A DNA stretch of 33,840 bases from JAZTYK01 sp045636925 (lineage in GTDB: Bacteria; Bacillota; Clostridia; Oscillospirales; Butyricicoccaceae). A model generated the notes under the pieces. The model searched no databases. It was not told the origin of the DNA and saw nothing but the letters and a program-made list of their open reading frames with translations. Below are positions 9,001 through 14,510 of the stretch, one piece after another; position 1 is the first letter of the stretch, and each line of letters opens with the position of its first letter. The translations under genes and the position numbers were made by a program. The stretch covers positions 1 to 33,840 of the forward strand of contig JAZTYK010000009.1 in assembly GCA_045636925.1 (NCBI GenBank), read 5' to 3'.

Positions 9001-12000
9001 GCAGGAAGAGGTCGATAAGCTGCAGGGTCAGCTGGAGCACCTGCTGGAAATCATGGAACCCAACCGTGATATCCTGGACCTGAACGAGACCTTCGGCCGA
9101 GACGAGCGTGAGTTCTCGCCCTACAAGGAGAACAGTGACCCCCTGTACAAAATCAGCCTGGACTTCTCCACCCTGTGCAGTAAGCGCCTGTTGACTCAGT
9201 ACGTCATCGAGAACCTGCAGCTGCGGGAGAACCGCCCCATGAGCGCTGAGGAGCAGATGGCGATCCGTGACCTGCTGATCGAGTACGGTAAGCAGGAGAA
9301 AGCGCTGCAGGTGGCCTGTACCATGTGCTATGTTGAGGCCGCCCGACTGAAGGCACCGGAGCAGATGAACCGGTGGATCGCAGACCCGGAAGCCTACATG
9401 CGCGACTACTTCGGCAAGAAGAACAAGGCTTTCGAGGCACAGGTCAAAAAGGCCCAGGCGGACTTCAAGGAGACCAAGGGCTACGACCGGAATGCACCTA
9501 AGCGTGTGCTGAAGCAGGCAGAAAAAGACGCCCTGAACGAGATCGGCCCCGGGATGCGTACCAAATATAAGCCCACCGAGCGTGAGCAGCAGATCATTGA
9601 GCGGGCTAAGAGCCTGCCGGCCAGCACTTACCTGACCGCGGATAACCTGGCCCGCCTCAGCGAGAGCGAGCCTGTGATCTACGACGCCTATGTCTCCTGT
9701 ACCCGGTCTGCGACCAGAAGTAAAGCACTGGAGACTGCAGTCCCGTATTACTATGGCGACTCCAAGCGGAAGGTCGGCAAGAAGGGTAAGAAGGTCAGCG
9801 ATAAGTTCATCGAGAGCGTGAACCGCGAAAACGGCATGCGCTTCTCCAGCTGGAGCGACTGGCGCATTCAGCATCTGCTGGACTTCATTACCGCTGTTAT
9901 CGAGAATAGCGTCCGTGGCGCGGCAATGCACGGCTACACCAAGTACTGCGACGAGGTTCGCGTGCTGGGTAAGACCGGCATGATGTTCAATATGAGCGGC
10001 GTTCCCACCGGACACACCGGCCTGGATGAGAACGGTGATTTGCTCTTAAGCCCCACCGACAGCGTGGATATCGAAGACGCGAAGAAGGCTCGGAACGAGT
10101 TCCCCGAAACCAGCGGTATTCAGTGTATCGGTGTCAGCGATGACCATATCCGTAAGCTGCTGGCCAGCGACTTCATCGACTATGTTATCCCGTACCACGT
10201 CAGCGGTATGAACGCTGACCTGCGTCGCATGGGCGGCATCCACAAGTGGAAAGACTACACCGAGACTCAGCACGCCAAGGCCTTCCGCGATGGCGCCGGC
10301 AAGGAGCCCACCTTTAGTGAGTTCTTCGTCGGTTACAACACCGGCCTGAGCGGCGCCGAGGCTATGGAGGCCAGTGCAGAGCGCTACAAGCGTCTGTGCA
10401 AAGAGCGCGGACTGATCCCGAAGTTTGACGACTTCGCCGGCGAGAAGAACTACTGGAAGTTGCTGGTCGACCGTAAGATGGTCAACCAGGTAACCGGTCA
10501 GCTGATCGAGCAGAAACCCGTAAAGGCGGACTTCGACTTCGACCTGATCGAGCAGATCGTGCAGAAGTACGTGGACAACTTTGATAATGGTCTTGAGGCT
10601 AAGGCACTGGCCTACGTCAAGAAGAACTGGGACAGCATCCCCTCCCGCATCGAGGAACTGAAGAAGCGTGATGAGGCAAAGCCCAAGAGCAAGGGTAAAA
10701 AGAAAAAGAGCACCCCCGTGGATCGAGCCGCGAAGGTGCTGGCTAACGAAGCTCTGGCTGCGCAGCCGAAGCAGTACAGCCTTAACCCAAATACCGGCTA
10801 TGAGGAAGGCAGCATTCAGGACCGGGTGCTGACCCTGCTGAAGAGCAGTTCGTGGGAGGATGCGATGACTCAGCTACAGGGTCTCGTAGACGAGTTGGGA
10901 CAGAAGGAACCCGAGCTCACTCCCGACGAGAAGGCTTTCCATGACGTACTGATGGGACGGAAGCCTGTCACCGAAGCGGATAAGGTAAAGAATCGGCAGA
11001 AGCTGGACGACCTGATCGAGGACTTCGGTGCACACGAGGCCGGCGAGAAACCGGTTCGCCCGGTCATCATCCCCAAGAACGTGGCAGAGGGCAGGGGCGT
11101 CAGCAAGCACGTCCGCACCGTCCTGGAGTCCGAGCACACGCCTGAGTGGTTCGTAGCTGAGGTCGAGCGACTGGTGGCTGAGAACGCAGAAGGCTACACC
11201 TACGACATCGCCACAGACGCAGCGGCCATGCGGTACGTAGCGGATAAGCGGGGAAGAGGCTTCCAGCGTAACCTGGAGACCTGGGAGGATGTGTTCAACA
11301 GTGACCGCATCACTAAGAACGATATCGCCTTGGGTGAGTTCCTCTACACCGAAGCAGTGAAGGCCGGTGATATCGCAACCGCAACCCGCCTGGTAGCCGA
11401 GCTGTCTGCTGCCGGCACCCGCGCAGGCCAGACGGTGCAGGCGATGAGTCTGCTGAAGAAGATGACTCCCTCCGGCCAGCTGTATTACCTGCAGAAGGCT
11501 GTGGAGAAACTCAATAAGGATTTGGAGAAGCAGGGTAAGGAACCCAATATTGAGATTGACGCCGATCTGGCCGCCGATCTGCTGGACGCCGAGGAACTGG
11601 CGGATATGCAGGCTGCGATGGAAGCGCTGCTGCAGGACATCGCCAATAAGGCGCCTGTAACAGTGATGGATAAGTGGAACACCTGGCGCTACCTGGCCAT
11701 GCTCGGCAACCCCAGAACCCACATCCGCAACCTTGCTTCCAACGCCGTGTTCTCCCCGGCCATCTTCCTGAAGGACTTGGTCGGTGCCGTAGCACAGAGC
11801 GTCGCAGGCGGTAAGCTCAGCGCAGAAGAGCACACCAAGAGCCTCCGCGAGATCAGCGACAGCTTCCTGTACGGCATCACCGGTGGCAAGCGCCTGAGCA
11901 ACCCCTATATCGAGTTCGCTGACGCTGACTTCGAGAATGTAACCGATGTGCTCCGGGGCGGAGGTAAGCAGAACCCTGCGGACCTGATCCGCGACAAGCG

Positions 12001-13486
12001 CCCCGTCTTCAAGAGCAAAGGCACCCAGTGGATCAACACTGCCGCTAAGACCAACAGCCAGTGGATGGAGAAAGAGGACAGCATCTTCCTCAAGTGGCAT
12101 TACGTTCGTGCACTGAGCCAGTATTTGGCCGCACAGGGCGCTGATGTCGACAGCCTGATGACAACACCCGAGGGTCGTAATCAGCTGATCAAGGCACGTG
12201 AATGGGCCGTCCTGGAGGCGCAGAAAGCCACCTTCCGTGATGCCAGCGCATTCGCTTCCGCCTTGAGCAGATTCGAGCAGTCCAACAAGGCTGCCGGTGT
12301 CCTGGTCGGCGGTCTGCTGCCGTTCAAGAAAACCCCTCTCAACATCCTGAAGCGCGGCATCGAGTACAGCCCGCTGGGCGTCGTCAAGATGGTAACCGAC
12401 GGCCTGAAGCATAAGCAGTCCGCAGCTCGATTCGTCGACCGCCTGGCCGCGTCCCTCACCGGTACCGGCATCATGGCGTTGGGTCTTTACCTGGCGGCAC
12501 AGGGCCTGCTCCGTGGCTCTGGCAGTGACGACGACAAGGAGAAGGAGTTCGAGGAACTTCAGGGTGCACAGAACTACTCTCTGCAGTTGGGCGACGGCAC
12601 CAGCTTCACCATCGACTGGATGGCGCCTGCAGCGCTGCCCCTGTTCGTCGGCTGTGAGATCAACAAGATCATGAACAGCGAAGGGAAGTTCACTGCTGCA
12701 GACCTTGCCGACACGATGTCGCTTCTGGCTGAGCCGATGTTCAACCTGTCGATGCTGGACGGTCTGAACAGTACCTTGCAATCTGCCGGCTACAGCGACT
12801 CTCCGCTGACCGCGGTTGGCACAAGTGTCCTCACCGGTTATATCGGCCAGGCAGTACCTACGCTGCTGGGCCAGGTGACCCGGACGCTGGACGGCACGAG
12901 ACGCGCCACCTACATCGATAAGAACAAGAACACGGTCGATTGGCTGGATCGTGCCGCCCAGTACAACATGACCAAGATCCCCGGTGTCAGCCAGAGCCTC
13001 ACGCCGAAGCTGGATGCCTGGGGCCGGACGGATGACCAGAGCTCGTTCCTGTTGGGCGCGCTGGAGAACTTCCTAAGCCCCGGCTACATCAACAACAAGA
13101 AGACCTCGCTCATGGAAGATGAGCTGCTGCGGCTGTATAAGGCCACGGGCGAATCCTCCGTTCTGCCGAAGACCGCGTCGAAGTACTTCACCGTCGATGG
13201 TGAGCGCCGAGACCTGACCGGTGAGGAGTGGACGAGCTTCCAGACGCTGATGGGGCAGAGCTCCTACCAGCTGCTGACCAATCTGGTTCACGCTGCCGGC
13301 TTCCAGAGGCTCAGCGATGATGAGAAGGTTGCCGTGATCGAGGATGTGTATGAGTACGCCCGAGAGCGTGCCAAGGTGGCAGTGCTGCCTGAGTACACAC
13401 CGCGTACCAAGTGGATCCAGACCGCCATCAAGCGTGCGGAAAACGGCTATAGCGTGGAGGATTACATCCTGAAACGCGACCGCTAA
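3068..13486 (+). CDS. Giant phage polyvalent protein: zincin, two ART-like domains, Cys-containing enzyme-like domain, LPD-type C-terminus
   Basis: The start is fixed by TAAGGAGGAA at 3051-3060, seven bases before ATG; the product is 3,472 residues. Layout: 1-240 basic/helical; about 245-370 Gly/Ala-rich hydrophobic stretches (GGIIGATAGAALGPVGW) followed by EALEEASQEA; about 480-850 coiled coil and Lys/Ala-rich linkers; about 855-1050 zincin-like metallopeptidase with HEVTH at 924-928 and Glu984 as a possible third ligand; about 1070-1243 an inserted segment (YSEHETNYYIW) containing a nested ORF; about 1245-1440 ART-like domain 1 (YHGT at 1285); about 1450-1920 ART-like domain 2 (YHGT at 1493) with a long insertion; about 1955-2560 a domain with Cys2037 and CTMC 2084-2087; about 2570-3472 a helical domain with GNPRTHIRN and hydrophobic segments, resembling LPD38-type polyvalent C-termini. 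Polyvalent proteins are known from phages and conjugative elements and are thought to enter the new host with the DNA and act there. Delivery and targets here are inference. R-Y-S-[VIL] tags separate the modules. The giant size and single frame are directly visible. Confidence 0.9.
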   Translation: MANEQYRVSDFVRKMAEESRRRQESYAADLDAKHKAKDAERSLGALNSGIKKQQNQVNTVKGRGAGLSATKPSRTETQLAEKYAAQNERRKKLMGVNADSITDNKMRDQVLGAQLSVAKQQAQETGVKSNPRAKTSAAKKTAQSEAQKQLVTVNKDKVRTEKLVRYEDKIYDDTFSGQTGANYAVGRLTQDSSLAWSEYLDNPTEKNRRYAEALDATLAQFTRRNEKALDDENVKMSWVSKSLANYIPQFLDQTGAAIQGGIIGATAGAALGPVGWVNGAKAGVVAASGAYSYKTMRGAAFKALIEAGVDEATAREAANDEAFVSALVEMADTGIDMVTFGGAKLLTVLGKSGWKGVGKLAAEWAGQDVMKRFAVVAGKYGLNVASEALEEASQEAVSIANQNRIAKGDTDSSLVWGAAKTFWGALTGKNKEAADQIWAAAEEGAKIAAMMGGADIVTTQTTTKVVSRAQAEMVGAGVRAAGEELNMLATAKTDYDTNTRTHKLAASLESKMKAENRATLTDLEAGRLFEQMARDDAEAQLKVEKQTKKDTKAVKKETKPTKRAGAVEAKVETEAKIDAQTEADLVKLATSENQEQAEYANAQLSNPGATVVSPVAQKLMAAGVKNDVAVEQAALLQKMSAGHKLTEAEIQKLQLSDPAVRAVIESETGVQVTGASKSDKRKLTQSIIKSAAEVKAQEARTRQAVAEQQAGQVIVAQARAEAQAAADAVAPATEAVLGETVAAPAETPVLRDSGANVSVPAGSIEYADGSVQTFEQFAKAYEKRHPSAKATTVVKKFHEYQMQNQMGQKVPGSAKKAAKTTTKPKGEKKASLGDEVTQNVKEAPGEVRRFGKKIMSKEAVVEAKRLEQESLKKFGKFLGVEVEFQEFEGADADANGYYLKAKNTVVLNSRKLSGLRHATRIFLHEVTHPAQDADTNLTKDILNLVKEVRGEEYLNMLIKRTKDAYVSFYRKNNYDLGSLNVASEVAADYMMNTFASRSALDKLAGIKPSLLGKLLRRLGVIRQADGLDASIRSHLDKLADRMVEAQQKAKEQKSTVLLGSAENNGAGARYSVAKPRKKKYNKHSLYSEHETNYYIWAQSGEAGTVRKFTRSGKLHYYQKTEDGCVEISKAQYIERNEEYAENTYRRAERRLGTTADYDESSQKALFGGNLLGRNAEGNAAVFGQAVREKLPDVAEGSERGADGHARSAELTQTEYNDEAADESGASFITFSNDYASKEDGADIRHSIDSEADAEYMDAVERGDMEAAQRMVDEAAKAAGYTTKGYHGTHTPGFTVVDGNLWLARDEVVAQGYGTYFELKYPVDKSPHDARGVYAMCYRLGENLEIDADGYDWGDLPVSADEYPGVYVNEEDEITTNAMAEWAEHNGYDSITFTDVDDGGFTTVDVIFNPNRDAKSADPVTYDDKGNVIPLSERFNETNPDIRYSVGLSEPWVPDWVEDATLLDADLSEMSVDQRDFFADSKARDEHGRLIPMYHGTNTPNFTVFDPSFSDDKISLFFSSNPNVADTYTRQQDEGRDVDPYNLITENSTAEQFNAAQEYVGGGLRVVKITEEWNAEMRQKHKDAEKRYFDGAMALVKHVQELAGDDEVLRNFFNYDAERIKSSVESDLSSRFSMIEGALDNIVNFADAISYQAERTLRKERIELRKLDDVRQMYRDSVMPEEEFGKYLMTETNEMVEFRVEGKENYRFTHFIPGTEKEMVTRAIERSHWVAEHSLGNRYQVYLNLKNPLVVECGTDCSGRKDVNIYHDYHEPDTYYVQLDDAEDSLSVTLSKMELVPFIIRTFDEDSRMKVLNQLSADFQAYKDKWGDLDESQVDHNITLRDVEVKYVQPSYWNSISFMGRKANTRSIAKWAKENGHDGVIFKNLKDTGGWAAEDPGASTVMIAFDSNQVKATTNRKPTEDPDIRYSVNSLGELLGEDEVLTQGLTVTDGSKRYSIRSMRHDIEDGQMFRDLMKHCKWTQEEVDKLQGQLEHLLEIMEPNRDILDLNETFGRDEREFSPYKENSDPLYKISLDFSTLCSKRLLTQYVIENLQLRENRPMSAEEQMAIRDLLIEYGKQEKALQVACTMCYVEAARLKAPEQMNRWIADPEAYMRDYFGKKNKAFEAQVKKAQADFKETKGYDRNAPKRVLKQAEKDALNEIGPGMRTKYKPTEREQQIIERAKSLPASTYLTADNLARLSESEPVIYDAYVSCTRSATRSKALETAVPYYYGDSKRKVGKKGKKVSDKFIESVNRENGMRFSSWSDWRIQHLLDFITAVIENSVRGAAMHGYTKYCDEVRVLGKTGMMFNMSGVPTGHTGLDENGDLLLSPTDSVDIEDAKKARNEFPETSGIQCIGVSDDHIRKLLASDFIDYVIPYHVSGMNADLRRMGGIHKWKDYTETQHAKAFRDGAGKEPTFSEFFVGYNTGLSGAEAMEASAERYKRLCKERGLIPKFDDFAGEKNYWKLLVDRKMVNQVTGQLIEQKPVKADFDFDLIEQIVQKYVDNFDNGLEAKALAYVKKNWDSIPSRIEELKKRDEAKPKSKGKKKKSTPVDRAAKVLANEALAAQPKQYSLNPNTGYEEGSIQDRVLTLLKSSSWEDAMTQLQGLVDELGQKEPELTPDEKAFHDVLMGRKPVTEADKVKNRQKLDDLIEDFGAHEAGEKPVRPVIIPKNVAEGRGVSKHVRTVLESEHTPEWFVAEVERLVAENAEGYTYDIATDAAAMRYVADKRGRGFQRNLETWEDVFNSDRITKNDIALGEFLYTEAVKAGDIATATRLVAELSAAGTRAGQTVQAMSLLKKMTPSGQLYYLQKAVEKLNKDLEKQGKEPNIEIDADLAADLLDAEELADMQAAMEALLQDIANKAPVTVMDKWNTWRYLAMLGNPRTHIRNLASNAVFSPAIFLKDLVGAVAQSVAGGKLSAEEHTKSLREISDSFLYGITGGKRLSNPYIEFADADFENVTDVLRGGGKQNPADLIRDKRPVFKSKGTQWINTAAKTNSQWMEKEDSIFLKWHYVRALSQYLAAQGADVDSLMTTPEGRNQLIKAREWAVLEAQKATFRDASAFASALSRFEQSNKAAGVLVGGLLPFKKTPLNILKRGIEYSPLGVVKMVTDGLKHKQSAARFVDRLAASLTGTGIMALGLYLAAQGLLRGSGSDDDKEKEFEELQGAQNYSLQLGDGTSFTIDWMAPAALPLFVGCEINKIMNSEGKFTAADLADTMSLLAEPMFNLSMLDGLNSTLQSAGYSDSPLTAVGTSVLTGYIGQAVPTLLGQVTRTLDGTRRATYIDKNKNTVDWLDRAAQYNMTKIPGVSQSLTPKLDAWGRTDDQSSFLLGALENFLSPGYINNKKTSLMEDELLRLYKATGESSVLPKTASKYFTVDGERRDLTGEEWTSFQTLMGQSSYQLLTNLVHAAGFQRLSDDEKVAVIEDVYEYARERAKVAVLPEYTPRTKWIQTAIKRAENGYSVEDYILKRDR
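6222..6250 (-). terminator. Leftward intrinsic terminator inside the giant gene
   Basis: AGCACTGTCC (6227-6236) pairs with GGGCAGTGCT (6241-6250) through one G-T pair around a TTCT loop. On the minus strand the hairpin is followed by six T (plus A 6222-6227). This is a good rho-independent terminator reading leftwards, although no minus-strand gene is recognised upstream of it. Confidence 0.6.
6282..6310 (+). promoter_or_regulatory. Promoter-like sequence inside the giant gene
   Basis: TTGCAA (6282-6287), a 17-bp spacer and a perfect TATAAT (6305-6310). It lies about 170 bp upstream of the nested +1-frame ORF in a locally AT-rich stretch. It may be fortuitous, since TATAAT here also encodes Tyr-Asn of the giant protein. 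Confidence 0.5.
6483..6698 (+). CDS. Nested 71-residue ORF in the +1 frame of the giant gene
   Basis: I do not recognise a named family. The predicted product is a compact, mostly helical cytosolic protein (MPRTLTEEQSVDLAQLL...VPKK...ETPKEMRLFLDKLSEKN...). AAAGGA at 6468-6473 is nine bases before ATG 6483; an in-frame ATG at 6474 sits too close to it. Counting third codon positions by hand over the same bases gives about 51 of 71 G/C in this frame against 18 of 72 in the giant frame. The giant frame there is full of AGA, CGA, GGA and CTA codons that are rare elsewhere in this gene. A promoter-like sequence lies upstream and an intrinsic terminator 20 bp downstream, so it looks like a complete small transcription unit inside a larger gene. 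Function unknown. It could be a phage regulator, anti-host factor or immunity-type protein, but nothing in the sequence decides this. Confidence 0.68.
   Translation: MPRTLTEEQSVDLAQLLIMMKVPKKLCLEVISLVETPKEMRLFLDKLSEKNYQMSPKEVNEALMDTLVALN
6719..6751 (+). terminator. Rightward intrinsic terminator inside the giant gene, after the nested ORF
   Basis: GAAGCA-g-CCGA, loop TGAA, TCGG-g-TGCTTC (one G-G mismatch), then TTTTATT. It starts 20 bp after the nested ORF stop. Ribosomes translating the giant frame would be expected to melt it, so it could act mainly on transcripts not translated in that frame. Confidence 0.6.
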
Positions 13487-13497
13487 AACACAAGAAA

Positions 13498-13533
13498 CCC
13501 CGGTGCAGTTCATCGCTGCATCGGGGTCTTTTT
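13498..13533 (+). terminator. Intrinsic terminator of the phage late operon
   Basis: CCCCGGTGCAG and CTGCATCGGGG form an 11-bp stem with one G-T pair and a 7-nt loop, followed by TCTTTTT. It begins 11 bp after the giant gene's stop. Confidence 0.93.
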
Positions 13534-13586
13534 GTTTGGGTATTTTCCGCTATTGTAGGCTGGCGTTGGTATAATAAGGTGTAATG

Positions 13587-13620
13587 TGTTGTAAAAATGT
13601 TGTAAACTTTCCTGTTGTGG
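13587..13620. repeat. Short direct repeats near the element-chromosome junction
   Basis: TGTTGTAAA occurs at 13587-13595 and 13598-13606, 11 bp apart, with a degenerate third copy TGTTGTGG at 13613-13620. Helically phased short repeats of this kind are typical of integrase arm-type or other protein binding sites. No integrase is in the window to support that. Confidence 0.4.
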
Positions 13621-13633
13621 TTGTGCGCGAGGG

Positions 13634-13675
13634 CCGCCAAACCCTTTATTTTCAAGGGTTCGCGGGTTTTTCTTT
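13634..13675 (+). other. Hairpin with T-tract; possible terminator or attachment-site core
   Basis: AACCCTT (13640-13646) pairs with AAGGGTT (13654-13660) around TATTTTC. A short outer stem CCGC/GCGG follows across a small internal loop, then GTTTTTCTTT. The T-tract fits a rightward terminator. Position between a phage operon and core genes also makes it a candidate att core. The sequence alone does not decide. Bases 13,534-13,730 otherwise show no gene. Confidence 0.45.
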
Positions 13676-13729
13676 CGCCCGACGCGACAATGTTCACAAA
13701 TTGTTGATGCAATTCTTTTTTAGATGTAA

Positions 13730-13735
13730 TATAAT
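13730..13735 (+). promoter_or_regulatory. -10 box for the response regulator operon
   Basis: Perfect TATAAT. The best upstream hexamer, TTGATG at 13704-13709, is 20 bp away, so the -35 is poor and an activator (possibly the regulator itself) may be needed. Confidence 0.55.
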
Positions 13736-13753
13736 AACTTCATAAAAAGAATC

Positions 13754-13772
13754 CCGGCATATGCCGGTTTTT
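13754..13772 (+). promoter_or_regulatory. Leader hairpin with T-tract before the response regulator
   Basis: CCGGCATATGCCGG is a perfect 14-nt palindrome followed by TTTTT. It lies between the predicted transcription start and the SD AGGAGGAA (13777-13784). It could be a weak attenuator or a dyad operator. Confidence 0.5.
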
Positions 13773-13789
13773 CGTTAGGAGGAACTTCT

Positions 13790-14476
13790 ATGACAAAAAA
13801 GATTCTGATCGTAGAGGATGATACCAATATTCGCAGCCTGCTGCAGCTGTATCTGGAGCAGGAGGGTTATCAGGTAGAAACTGCCGGCGATGGTGCAGAG
13901 GGTCTCCGTGTTTTCAAGCGGGTGCATCCCGATCTGGTCCTGCTGGATCTGATGATGCCTGTGATGGACGGTACCCAGATGATGCGGGAACTGCGTACTT
14001 TTTCGCAGGTGCCTGTGGTGGTTATCACTGCCCGTGCCGATACGTTTGATAAAGTGTCGCTGCTTGAACTGGGCGCTGATGACTATGTAACCAAGCCCTT
14101 TGAGACCCGTGAGGTCATCGCCCGGGTCCGTGCAGTGCTGCGTCGTTACAGCAACGAAGAAGTAAGCCGCAAGCTGGAGTTTGACAATCTCTCCATTGAC
14201 AAAGAGTCTTATAATATCGTGGTCAAGGGTGTCCGCATGGAGATCCCGCCCAAAGAGATCGAACTGCTTTATTTTCTGGCCAGCTCTCCCAACCGCGTCT
14301 TTACCCGTGCACAGCTGCTGGATGATGTGTGGGGATTTGACTATTTCGGCGATACCCGTACCGTAGACGTACACATCAAACGCCTGCGTGAAAAGCTGCA
14401 GGGTGTATCCGACCAGTGGGAAATCAAAACGGTCTGGGGCGTTGGTTACAAGTTTGAACTGACAGAACAGGTGTGA
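13790..14476 (+). CDS. OmpR/PhoB-family response regulator
   Basis: This two-component DNA-binding regulator has 228 residues. The receiver domain (1-115) has the acidic pocket Glu9-Asp10-Asp11, phospho-acceptor Asp53 in LLDLMMP, Thr80 and Lys102 in DDYVTKPF. The C-terminal winged helix (about 128-225) has the usual RTVDVHIKRLREKL recognition region and VWGVGYKF ending. The SD AGGAGGAA lies six bases before ATG. The sensor kinase begins 34 bp downstream and HtrA follows, so this regulator probably answers to an envelope signal, like CssR of Bacillus subtilis; the analogy is inferred from gene order. The leader hairpin and weak -35 suggest controlled expression. The stop is TGA. Confidence 0.95.
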   Translation: MTKKILIVEDDTNIRSLLQLYLEQEGYQVETAGDGAEGLRVFKRVHPDLVLLDLMMPVMDGTQMMRELRTFSQVPVVVITARADTFDKVSLLELGADDYVTKPFETREVIARVRAVLRRYSNEEVSRKLEFDNLSIDKESYNIVVKGVRMEIPPKEIELLYFLASSPNRVFTRAQLLDDVWGFDYFGDTRTVDVHIKRLREKLQGVSDQWEIKTVWGVGYKFELTEQV

Positions 14477-14510
14477 TATTTGTTCAGAAAGAGGATAGCG
14501 GAGAACGATT

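Noticed and set aside
1534..13000. Very long minus-strand open frames (about 524, 802, 1106 and 635 codons) opposite the phage genes
   Set aside because: They lie antisense to strongly supported genes, have Leu/Val/His-rich products without domains, lack ribosome sites, and are expected from the GC-rich codon bias of the + strand genes.
13587..13620. CRISPR or iteron array
   Set aside because: Only two good 9-bp copies plus one degenerate copy, without spacers or a replication gene.
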